From assembly GCA_007050895.1 (NCBI GenBank), contig SMYP01000156.1, forward strand, positions 1 through 12,015: a DNA stretch of 12,015 nt, in the 5' to 3' direction. This document shows positions 1 to 6,059 of this stretch, one piece after another (positions within the stretch are counted from its first letter, which is position 1; every line of letters begins with the position of its first letter). The notes beneath the pieces are model-generated. The model was not told where the DNA came from and did no database searches. It saw nothing but the letters and a program-made list of their open reading frames with translations. The stretch comes from Candidatus Bathyarchaeota archaeon. GTDB lineage: Archaea > Thermoproteota > Bathyarchaeia > Bathyarchaeales > UBA233. A program made the translations under genes and the position numbers.

Positions 1-1
1 T

Positions 2-649
2 CCATCATGGGTGAAAACTGTCAAGATTTATTCCAAAACAGCGAAACGCGACATAAATTATGTTTTATGTAACGATATTGACACGTTAATTTGGATAGCT
101 AACATTGCTGCCGTAGAAATACACACACCATTTTCAAAAGCACATTCTCAAGAAAAACCTGACATGATTTTCTTCGACTTAGACCCTGAATTCCCCGCTA
201 CATATAAAGAGACATCAACAGTTGCATTATCGCTAAAGGAGAAGCTTGACAATGTAGGGGTTGATTCCTACATAAAAACTTCAGGAAAAAAGGGTCTACA
301 CGTATTAGTTCCTATTGTTCCCAAACAAACCTTTCGAGAAACAAGAACTTTCGTGCACAAGGTTGGACAACAACTAGCCAAAGAAAATCAACTTATAGTA
401 TCCGAGTTCAAAGAAACAAAAAAACCGGGCAAAGTCTTCGTGGACTATCTTCAAAACGCGCATGGACGAACCATGGTTTCGCCATACAGTTTGAGAGCGG
501 TCCCCGAGGCTTCAGTCTCAACCCCATTGGAGTGGCATGAACTCAAGAAAGGAATAAACCCCACCGAATTCAATATTTTCAGTGTTGTTAAACGTAAAAA
601 AGATCCATGGAAAGGAATTTTTGATAACAAGCAAAGATTGCCGGTGTAA
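2..649 (+). CDS. LigD-type NHEJ DNA polymerase/primase domain protein, 5'-truncated by window edge
   Basis: Stand-alone polymerase (PolDom) of the archaeo-eukaryotic primase superfamily used in bacterial-type NHEJ to fill gaps at broken ends, preferring ribonucleotides. The frame is open to the window edge and reads PSWVKTV before the first GTG (position 11), which matches the conserved interior of the family, so the true start lies upstream. About 215 of the usual 290-300 residues are present. Numbering from the GTG, the metal-binding pair is D56 and D58 (FFDLDP), the nucleotide-binding motif SGKKGLH is 91-97, and the third catalytic Asp is D145 in VDYLQN. The 89-residue spacing between the first and last Asp agrees with the mycobacterial LigD domain (D137 to D227). 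PYSLR follows at 158-162. All catalytic residues are intact. The stop codon abuts the Ku start with no gap. It is not fused to the ligase, unlike classic bacterial LigD. Confidence 0.93.
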   Translation, partial: PSWVKTVKIYSKTAKRDINYVLCNDIDTLIWIANIAAVEIHTPFSKAHSQEKPDMIFFDLDPEFPATYKETSTVALSLKEKLDNVGVDSYIKTSGKKGLHVLVPIVPKQTFRETRTFVHKVGQQLAKENQLIVSEFKETKKPGKVFVDYLQNAHGRTMVSPYSLRAVPEASVSTPLEWHELKKGINPTEFNIFSVVKRKKDPWKGIFDNKQRLPV

Positions 650-1453
650 ATGAATATGAAGAAAGAATCAAAAATTAAGGCTCCTACTAGACCAATTTGG
701 ATAGGAAGTTTAACAATTGGTTTGGTTAATGTTCCCATCAAACTGTACCCGATGATTTACGACCGGGGAATTGCGTTCCGTTTTCTGCACAAGAAAGATA
801 ACCATCCGCTCAAATACCAAAAAGTTTGCACCAAAGACAAGCAAATTGTTCCTTGGGATGAAGTCGTAAGAGGCTACGAAATAACAAAAAACGAATTCAT
901 AATCTTCGACAAAGAAGACTTTAATGCCCTTAAACCTGAATCGGACAAGCGCATTCGCCTCGACAAATTTGTTGACTATTTCGCCGTAGATCCAATTCAT
1001 TTTGAACGATCCTACGTTTTATTGCCGGATAAAAGCGCTGATGCATACAGCCTATTGCTGAAAGCATTGGAAAAAAAAGGCAAGGCAGGAGTGGGAAGAA
1101 TCACACTACGAACAAAGGAGTATCCCGCATTAGTACACGCTTACAAAGGCGCTATAGTACTAACAACCTTAAGATATATCATCGATGTTATTGATCCCCA
1201 AAGTTTCGACGATATTCAAAAACTCAAGGAACCAGAAAAGGCTGAGCTTGACCTAGCCACAAAAATCGTTGCCAATTTGTCTGGAGAATTTGATATAGCC
1301 GAGTATAAGGACACCTACAAACAAAAAATAGAAGAACTTATCAAAAAGAAGCTGAAAGGACAGACAGTAATCGTCGAAAAACCTGCACAAGAAGAAGTCA
1401 AAGAGCTTATGGTTGCTCTTAGAGAGACGCTTAAACAGCTGGAAAAGAAATGA
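650..1453 (+). CDS. ku: Bacterial-type Ku DNA end-binding protein
   Basis: Homodimeric Ku ring that threads onto double-strand break ends and recruits the LigD-type enzymes. At 267 aa it has the usual length of bacterial/archaeal single-domain Ku. Family hallmarks seen: RPIWIGSLTIGLVNVPIKLY at residues 14-33, the FRFLHKKD and KVC segment at 43-60, RGYEITKNEFIIFD at 74-87, and the AYSLLLKAL helix at 132-140. After the beta-barrel core comes a Lys/Glu-rich helical C-terminus (about 190-267), the part that in bacteria contacts the ligase. The ATG directly follows the polymerase stop (TAA at 647-649), and a second ATG two codons on (656) is an equally possible start. No Shine-Dalgarno motif is obvious, which suggests translational coupling. 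The stop overlaps the ligase start by four bases (ATGA at 1450-1453). Confidence 0.96.
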   Translation: MNMKKESKIKAPTRPIWIGSLTIGLVNVPIKLYPMIYDRGIAFRFLHKKDNHPLKYQKVCTKDKQIVPWDEVVRGYEITKNEFIIFDKEDFNALKPESDKRIRLDKFVDYFAVDPIHFERSYVLLPDKSADAYSLLLKALEKKGKAGVGRITLRTKEYPALVHAYKGAIVLTTLRYIIDVIDPQSFDDIQKLKEPEKAELDLATKIVANLSGEFDIAEYKDTYKQKIEELIKKKLKGQTVIVEKPAQEEVKELMVALRETLKQLEKK

Positions 1454-2841
1454 CACGTATTTACAAGCCTATGCGTGCTGTACCTGCTCCAATGCCTTTC
1501 TCAAGTGATGCTTGGATTTTCGAAATCAAATGGGACGGATTTAGAGCAATAGCCTACGTCAATGAAAAAATCAGTTTACGAAGTCGCACAGGAAAAGAGT
1601 TGAAGAACGTTTTTCCTGAACTTGGGGAACTGAAGCAACTGGCGAGCAATGTTGTTGTTGACGGCGAAATCGTTGTGGTGAAAAATGGCAAGAACGATTT
1701 TCAAGCATTGTTGGAAAGAACTCAAGCAAAGTCACTTTTAGAAATTGATTTATTAGCGAAACGTTCACCTGTGGTATACGTTATTTTTGACATCCTAGAG
1801 AAAGATAACGTCCCCCTTGTTAATTTGCCCTTAACTGAGAGAAAAAAAATCTTGAAAGCATCGATCAAAGAAGGTAATCATGTTTTACTCTCAGATTTTG
1901 TAGACGAGAAAGGGGAAGCTTACTATGAACTGGTTTTGAAAAAAGGTTTAGAAGGAATAGTGGCGAAAAAAAAAGGAAGCCTTTATGAACAAGATGCCCG
2001 AAGCGGTAGCTGGTTGAAAATAAAGAAACTTGGGACTTGTGACTGTCTGATTTTGGGTTACACAAGGGGCTCTGGTATAAGGTCAGAGACATTTGGTGCT
2101 TTACTACTGGGTCTTTACAATGATAAAGAACTGATTTATATGGGCAAAGTTGGAACAGGGTTCTCGAAGGCAACGCTGAGAACAATTTCAGATAAATTTA
2201 AACAATTGAAGACAAATGCAGCGCCAATCAGCCTTGACATTTCTGATGAGGTAACATGGCTCAAACCTGAGATTATCTGTGAAGTATCCTATCAGGCAAT
2301 CACTAAAGATGGTCGATTGCGGATGCCACGTTTCAATAGATTGAGACATGACAAGTTGCCTTCCGAGTGCACATTGGATCAAATTAACCAAAGCGAATTG
2401 AAGGACTATCGCTTGAAACGAGATTTCAACATCACACCGGAGCCTTTGGGCGGAGGCAAAAATGGAGAAAGCTCAATTTTTGTTGTTCAAGAACATCATG
2501 CTCGACGATTGCATTTTGATTTTAGGCTTGAGAAAAACGGTGTCTTGAAAAGTTGGGCTATGCCAAAAGGTATACCTGCAAGCTCTGATGAGAAGCGATT
2601 GGCAGTGCAGACTGAGGATCATCCGCTTGACTATGCAAATTTTGAAGGAGAAATTCAAAAGGGGCAATATGGTGCTGGATCTGTAAAGATATGGGATAAA
2701 GGCACGTATGAACTCAAGATTTGGAACGAAAAGATGGTGGAAGTCAATTTGAAGGGTGAGAAGCTTGAGGGTCGCTATATTTTGGTGCGGTTGAAGAATT
2801 CAGGAGAAAAAAATTGGCTGTTCCTTAAAGGAAAGGATTAG
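1450..2841 (+). CDS. NHEJ ATP-dependent DNA ligase fused to a C-terminal LigD 3'-phosphoesterase domain
   Basis: Bifunctional end-joining enzyme of 463 aa. Residues 1-190 form the adenylation domain, with the nucleotide-accepting lysine K27 in EIKWDG, motif III FDILEK at 113-118, motif IV EGIVAK at 168-173 and motif V WLKIKK at 188-193. An OB-fold follows at about 195-305 and ends with motif VI-like RLRHDK at 297-302. Residues about 340-463 are a LigD 3'-phosphoesterase, which trims 3'-phosphates and ribonucleotides. H349, H355, D357, R359, H391 and Y395 line up with the Pseudomonas LigD active-site residues H42, H48, D50, R52, H84 and Y88 at identical spacing. The order ligase-then-phosphoesterase with a separate polymerase gene is unusual: mycobacterial LigD is Pol-PE-Lig, Pseudomonas LigD is PE-Lig-Pol, and in Methanocella the parts are separate genes. 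The start overlaps the Ku stop. Confidence 0.95.
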   Translation: MTRIYKPMRAVPAPMPFSSDAWIFEIKWDGFRAIAYVNEKISLRSRTGKELKNVFPELGELKQLASNVVVDGEIVVVKNGKNDFQALLERTQAKSLLEIDLLAKRSPVVYVIFDILEKDNVPLVNLPLTERKKILKASIKEGNHVLLSDFVDEKGEAYYELVLKKGLEGIVAKKKGSLYEQDARSGSWLKIKKLGTCDCLILGYTRGSGIRSETFGALLLGLYNDKELIYMGKVGTGFSKATLRTISDKFKQLKTNAAPISLDISDEVTWLKPEIICEVSYQAITKDGRLRMPRFNRLRHDKLPSECTLDQINQSELKDYRLKRDFNITPEPLGGGKNGESSIFVVQEHHARRLHFDFRLEKNGVLKSWAMPKGIPASSDEKRLAVQTEDHPLDYANFEGEIQKGQYGAGSVKIWDKGTYELKIWNEKMVEVNLKGEKLEGRYILVRLKNSGEKNWLFLKGKD

Positions 2842-2848
2842 GTTAAAT

Positions 2849-3601
2849 ATGACACTTCATGCGGGCACAATGGGTTGGAGCTATGAATTTTGGAAAGGAA
2901 ATTTTTACCCTGAAATACTGTCGTCGAAGGATTTTTTAGGTTACTATGCGAAACAGTTTGACACGGTTGAGGTTAACAGCACTTTTTATGGAATACCCCG
3001 TAAACACAACATGTTAGATTGGAGAGATCAAACACCTGAAGATTTTGCTTTTTCCCTAAAGTTTCCACAGATCGTAACCCACTTCAAAATGCTCAAAGAT
3101 TGCAAGAAAGAAGTGGAAGTCTTTTTAGAAAGGGTAAACTTGCTCAAGGATAAGATTGGCGTTTTGTTGCTCCAGTTGCCTTACACTTTTGGAGTCGAGC
3201 ATATCCCCTTGCTATACACTTTTCTTCAGAGTCTGCCAAAGACTAGTCGCTACGCAGTTGAAGTAAGAAACCGAAAGCTACTGAATAACAATTTATATTC
3301 TGTTTTGAAAGACAACAATGTGGCTTTGGTTTGGGTTGATAGCCCTTTCATGCCTGAAATTAACAAGGTAACCTCTAACTTCATCTACATACGTTGGGAG
3401 GGAGACCGAAGCAGTGTTAATGGAACTTTGGGTAAAAAGGAAATTGACAGAGCTCAAAAGATAAAAAATTGGGCAGAAAAAATTGAGCCTTTCTTGAGGA
3501 ATGAAACCGAAGTCTTCGGGTATTTCAGTAAGTATTATTCAGGGTATCCGCCGTCTGATGTAAAAAATTTGATGAACATAATACATAGGAAGATGCAATA
3601 A
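2849..3601 (+). CDS. DUF72 (YecE-like) TIM-barrel protein, last gene of the NHEJ operon
   Basis: A 250-aa member of the DUF72 family, whose biochemical role is not established. Family signatures seen: GTMGWSYEFWKGNFYP at residues 6-21 (usually GTSGWSY), FDTVEVNSTFYGIP at 37-50, FSLKFP at 68-73, LLQLPYTF at 107-114, YAVEVRNRK at 135-143, YIRWEGDR at 180-187 and YFSKYYSGYPPSD near the C-terminus (225-237). In many bacterial homologues that last segment begins YFNN. Length is normal. The ATG lies seven bases after the ligase stop, with AGGTTA just upstream as a possible ribosome-binding site, so it is probably co-transcribed with the end-joining genes. I recall a structure-based prediction that the Thermotoga DUF72 protein TM1631 binds DNA like endonuclease IV; together with this context, a role in DNA repair is an inference only. 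Confidence 0.9.
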   Translation: MTLHAGTMGWSYEFWKGNFYPEILSSKDFLGYYAKQFDTVEVNSTFYGIPRKHNMLDWRDQTPEDFAFSLKFPQIVTHFKMLKDCKKEVEVFLERVNLLKDKIGVLLLQLPYTFGVEHIPLLYTFLQSLPKTSRYAVEVRNRKLLNNNLYSVLKDNNVALVWVDSPFMPEINKVTSNFIYIRWEGDRSSVNGTLGKKEIDRAQKIKNWAEKIEPFLRNETEVFGYFSKYYSGYPPSDVKNLMNIIHRKMQ

Positions 3602-3798
3602 AGGTTTTCAGTAACTATGATTATTATGCCAATTATGATGAGCATAATAAGAGCAAAAAGGTCAATCTGGGGCATCGAATCAAATATTCCCCAAAACGGA
3701 AAAATCACTAGCAGAATTTTATGCACAATTCAGTTTAATTGAAGATTATTGCCTCTATATTGTAATATATTTTTCCAAAAAGTTCCACATTCAGTGTT
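3602..3798. other. Intergenic region between convergent operons, no convincing gene
   Basis: About 200 AT-rich bases separating the 3' ends of the NHEJ operon and the winged-helix operon. It contains one clear inverted repeat (see the separate entry) and several short T- or A-runs that could stop transcription from either side. A minus-strand frame starting at 3726 would encode a very hydrophobic peptide, but it runs into the DUF72 gene and I do not call it. Confidence 0.6.
3621..3650. repeat. 9-bp perfect inverted repeat between convergent genes
   Basis: TTATTATGC at 3621-3629 is mirrored exactly by GCATAATAA at 3642-3650, leaving a 12-base loop. It begins 20 bases after the DUF72 stop. It could form a hairpin in the transcript end of either operon or be a protein-binding site. 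The stem is AT-rich and no long T-tract follows it, so calling it a terminator would go beyond what is seen. Confidence 0.5.
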
Positions 3799-4311
3799 CT
3801 AAGCGTTTGTTTTCGCTCTAATCTTTGATAGAAAATCCTTCTGTAGCTGAACAACACCGAAAATTGTGACCCTGAATTTATCGTCACTCGTTTTTGCCAC
3901 CATATCACTTTTCACAAGTTCGCCCAAACGCGTACTAGTTATTTTGCCACTTTTCCCCAGTTTCGACTGCAATTCCTCCTTTGAAACCACATCATTTGCC
4001 AGCAATCCCAGTTTGTACCCCAAATGAGCGGCTAAAAGCCACATTAGCAATGTCTCATTATCCGTTAGCCGGCTTTTAGAAACCAATAAGTTTGCACCTT
4101 CTTTTGAAAAGGCGATTAAACCTTCACAGGCTTTTGAAAGATGTTGCAAGTCAACACTGAGTAAAAGTCGGCTGGCAACTTCAAATGAAGGAATGAACTC
4201 GTTGAAAAACTTGCTCAATAATAGCCACGCTTCTTCAGGTGGCGCAGAAAACGTTTTCTCAACATTCTCATATTTTATATGGACTTCAATTTCCTTTGGT
4301 TGTTCTGTCAA
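3799..4311 (-). CDS. Winged-helix-like protein of unknown function, third gene of a paralogous trio
   Basis: Not a family I recognise by name. The 170-aa protein opens with a short beta-type segment (EIEVHIKYENVEKTFSAPPEE, about residues 7-27) and an amphipathic helix to about 40. A helical middle follows (42-105). The C-terminal HTH/winged-helix-like region (about 105-150) has SKEELQSKLGKSGKITSTR as the likely helix-turn-helix and KFRVTIFG as the wing strand, and the protein ends with a basic helix. Its C-terminal half aligns by eye with the gene just upstream: GLIAFSKEG and GIVELTTEG, TSTRLGELVKSDMVAK and VPARLNEMTKRGQVFK, FRVTIFG and FKLTIQG, LSKIRAK and LSKLRGK. The start is TTG, overlapping the upstream TGA stop in the string TTGA, with GAGG about nine bases before it. 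Tight coupling suggests the products act together. No signal peptide, TM segment or Cys cluster. Confidence 0.75.
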   Translation of the reverse strand: MTEQPKEIEVHIKYENVEKTFSAPPEEAWLLLSKFFNEFIPSFEVASRLLLSVDLQHLSKACEGLIAFSKEGANLLVSKSRLTDNETLLMWLLAAHLGYKLGLLANDVVSKEELQSKLGKSGKITSTRLGELVKSDMVAKTSDDKFRVTIFGVVQLQKDFLSKIRAKTNA

Positions 4312-4778
4312 CTCATTTTGCCTCGAAGTTTCGATAGAACCTCTTCTTCAATCCACTTTTCACCCTGAATTGTCAGTTTAAAATCAGGTTTACTTGGATC
4401 AGGCTTAAACACTTGCCCCCGCTTAGTCATCTCATTCAACCGCGCAGGAACCATACTTTTTATCCCACTAGACTCCAACAACCTGGTCACTTGAGCAGCA
4501 GTATTGGTTTTGCCTTCTGACGCGTAGAGAACTAAACCTACAGCCTCATAATGAGTAAGCTTCTCACGCGTCACGACAACCGGACCCTCAGTTGTCAGCT
4601 CAACTATCCCTTTCAACTGTGCTCCCGAAGGCATCAACTTATTAGAAACAAAGTCCGAAAGCTTCTCAACAAAGTTCTCCGGCATCGCTTCCAACATACT
4701 GAGAATCTCTTTAGGCGTTTCCCCTTCAATAACGACCTCACCAAAAGGAGTTTTTATACGCGCTTCAATCCGTTTCAC
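4308..4778 (-). CDS. Winged-helix-like protein of unknown function, second gene of a paralogous trio
   Basis: A 156-aa protein of unrecognised family. Residues 3-20 form a beta-type segment, IEARIKTPFGEVVIEGE, followed by a helix TPKEILSMLEAMPENF; this matches the N-terminus of the first trio member in pattern (RIKxGEYEVEIKG then a helix ending in LP). Residues about 55-70 are a strand-rich link, and 75-145 form an HTH/winged-helix-like domain: YEAVGLVLYASEG, then TAAQVTRLLESSGI and PARLNEMTKRGQVF as the recognition region, and FKLTIQGEKWI as the wing. The C-terminus is basic and helical. The start is GTG, overlapping the preceding TGA stop as GTGA, with GGTGG about nine bases upstream as ribosome-binding site. 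Winged-helix DNA binding is an inference from the predicted pattern; it could equally mediate protein contacts. Confidence 0.75.
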   Translation of the reverse strand: MKRIEARIKTPFGEVVIEGETPKEILSMLEAMPENFVEKLSDFVSNKLMPSGAQLKGIVELTTEGPVVVTREKLTHYEAVGLVLYASEGKTNTAAQVTRLLESSGIKSMVPARLNEMTKRGQVFKPDPSKPDFKLTIQGEKWIEEEVLSKLRGKMS

Positions 4779-5287
4779 TTTGTTCTTCCACCCGGGTTTG
4801 TGGGTTTCTTTTCAGCCAATATGTAAACAAAACCTGTGTTCGTATTCCAGCGTCGCACCATTCCCTTGTCAGCAAGCTTGTTCAAAGTTTTCTCTAGTGT
4901 TTGAGCGGTGTATGTAATCTTGTTCGCATTCATAGCATCCTTCAATTCTTCCATTGTTCTCGGTCGCCATTTGCCCCAGTCCGTTTCTAAGAGCCCTAAA
5001 ACTGCCTCTTTACAGTTTACTACACTCGTTATTTTTGGGTATGTTTGCGCTGGCGCTTTAGGTGTTTCTTTCGCTTTGTCTGTTGGCTCAGTTTTCACAG
5101 TCAACGTAGCAACTGTTTTAGGTTTGACGTTCTCAAAAGCTTTGTGAGCATTGGCGATTAAACTTGGAAGGTCATTAAGAGTTTTTATTACCTCTCCATG
5201 TGTTCCTTTTATCTCAACCTCGTACTCACCGAGTTTTATACGGAAGGTAAAACCTTCAGATTTTCCCTTGGATGATTTATTTGGCAA
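4775..5287 (-). CDS. Winged-helix-like protein of unknown function, first gene of a paralogous trio
   Basis: Unrecognised family. The frame is open up to an ATG at 5392, but the extra 35 residues look unlike the paralogues and would span the best TATA box. I therefore choose the TTG at 5287, about where transcription should start, giving 170 aa and implying a nearly leaderless mRNA. Residues 13-28 are the beta-type segment FTFRIKLGEYEVEIKG shared with the other trio members, followed by a helix ending in DLPSLI. Residues about 55-88 are a Lys/Thr/Pro-rich flexible linker. Residues about 91-157 are a winged-helix-like domain (CKEAVLGLLET, TMEELKDAMN, TLEKTLNKLADKGMVRRW, then TGFVYIL as wing). 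The tail is basic. It heads a three-gene operon with 4-base overlaps. The GTG at 5308 is an alternative start, giving 177 aa. Confidence 0.72.
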   Translation of the reverse strand: MPNKSSKGKSEGFTFRIKLGEYEVEIKGTHGEVIKTLNDLPSLIANAHKAFENVKPKTVATLTVKTEPTDKAKETPKAPAQTYPKITSVVNCKEAVLGLLETDWGKWRPRTMEELKDAMNANKITYTAQTLEKTLNKLADKGMVRRWNTNTGFVYILAEKKPTNPGGRTK

Positions 5288-5308
5288 TATTATCCCACGG
5301 ATATACAC

Positions 5309-5326
5309 GTATTTTATACTTTTTAG
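5309..5326 (-). promoter_or_regulatory. Probable archaeal promoter (BRE/TATA) of the winged-helix operon
   Basis: On the minus strand CCTAAAAAG is followed by TATAAAAT (5318-5311), a good purine-rich BRE plus TATA arrangement. A start site about 26 bases downstream of the TATA centre falls near 5289, essentially at the TTG start at 5287, which supports that start and a leaderless transcript. Confidence 0.5.
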
Positions 5327-5358
5327 GATTTGCGTCTTCTGAAATATTTCCTTTCGGG

Positions 5359-5376
5359 AATATAATATTATATAGT
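5359..5376 (+). promoter_or_regulatory. Probable TATA region of the zinc-ribbon membrane protein gene
   Basis: AATATAATATTATATAG includes a perfect 12-bp palindrome, TATAATATTATA (5361-5372). A TATA box here would start transcription near 5393-5400, leaving a leader of roughly 25 bases with AGGAG (5411-5415) eight bases before the TTG start at 5424. ATAATATT recurs at 5382-5389, 20 bases on. The region lies back to back with the minus-strand promoter, so one regulator could control both. Confidence 0.45.
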
Positions 5377-5423
5377 GAGACATAATATTCAAGCTAACAG
5401 CTGCTTAAACAGGAGACCCTCGC

Positions 5424-6050
5424 TTGAGAAAAAAAGGATTAGCAATCTGGCTTTTCAGTAGCTTAACCGTAACCTCACTCATACACCTAATCGACGCAGC
5501 ATCAGCATTACTTTTAAATAACCCAAAACAAATTCTCCAACTCTACCCACTCATAAACCAGCAACTCCAACAAATACCAGTAGATATCTATTTCTATGCA
5601 ACAGCAGCCTCAACAGCAATCCTTTGGGCAATAACATGCTTAGTAGCCTTTGACAACCCTGTTGAAGCGTTCTTAAACAAGATATTATCAGACGCCAAAA
5701 ACCAAAACACAGCGGAAGTTCAAATCCTAGAAAGTAAAAGTGAAGTCCTCGACCTAATGTGCGAAACCATAGAATCAGACAGTGAAACATTGGCGCAAGT
5801 TAAAGACCTAATGCGAAACATACGCAACGAAGTCAGAGATATACAGCCGATTAAGGAAACAATAGAAAAAACAAGAAAGGAATTGGTTAGCTTAAAAAGG
5901 CAAATCGAAAACCTTAGAGAGAAAGTTCTCTTCTCCATAGTCTGCCCAGTATGTGGAAAAAAGCTAAGCCCAGACTTTAAAATTTGTCCCTACTGCGGCA
6001 ACTGCATGACCCTTAAAGAAGAAATGGTGATAGTTAAGCAATATAGGTAG
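5424..6050 (+). CDS. Two-TM membrane protein with coiled coil and C-terminal zinc ribbon, function unknown
   Basis: A 208-aa protein of no named family I can assign. Residues about 7-31 and 55-76 are hydrophobic and probably cross the membrane. Residues about 95-168 are a highly charged helix with heptad-like spacing, likely a coiled coil. The C-terminus carries a zinc ribbon, C174-x2-C177 (CPVCGKK) and C188-x2-C191 (CPYCGN), with a further C194. The basic N-terminus (MRKK) and the charged C-terminal part suggest both ends are cytoplasmic, giving an anchored, possibly oligomeric zinc-ribbon protein. Start is TTG with AGGAG eight bases upstream. It is transcribed away from the winged-helix operon and ends nine bases from the convergent gatE stop. 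The sequence gives no enzyme motif; a scaffold or membrane-tethered sensor is possible but unproven. Confidence 0.8.
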   Translation: MRKKGLAIWLFSSLTVTSLIHLIDAASALLLNNPKQILQLYPLINQQLQQIPVDIYFYATAASTAILWAITCLVAFDNPVEAFLNKILSDAKNQNTAEVQILESKSEVLDLMCETIESDSETLAQVKDLMRNIRNEVRDIQPIKETIEKTRKELVSLKRQIENLREKVLFSIVCPVCGKKLSPDFKICPYCGNCMTLKEEMVIVKQYR

Positions 6051-6059
6051 TTCAGTAGG

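Noticed and set aside
3635..3641. ATGATGA resembling box C of a C/D-box guide RNA
   Set aside because: No CTGA box D or second C'/D' pair follows at the expected distance.
5288..5392. N-terminal extension of the first winged-helix protein to the ATG at 5392
   Set aside because: The 35 extra residues have no counterpart in the paralogues and would be encoded over the TATA box, so the TTG at 5287 is preferred.
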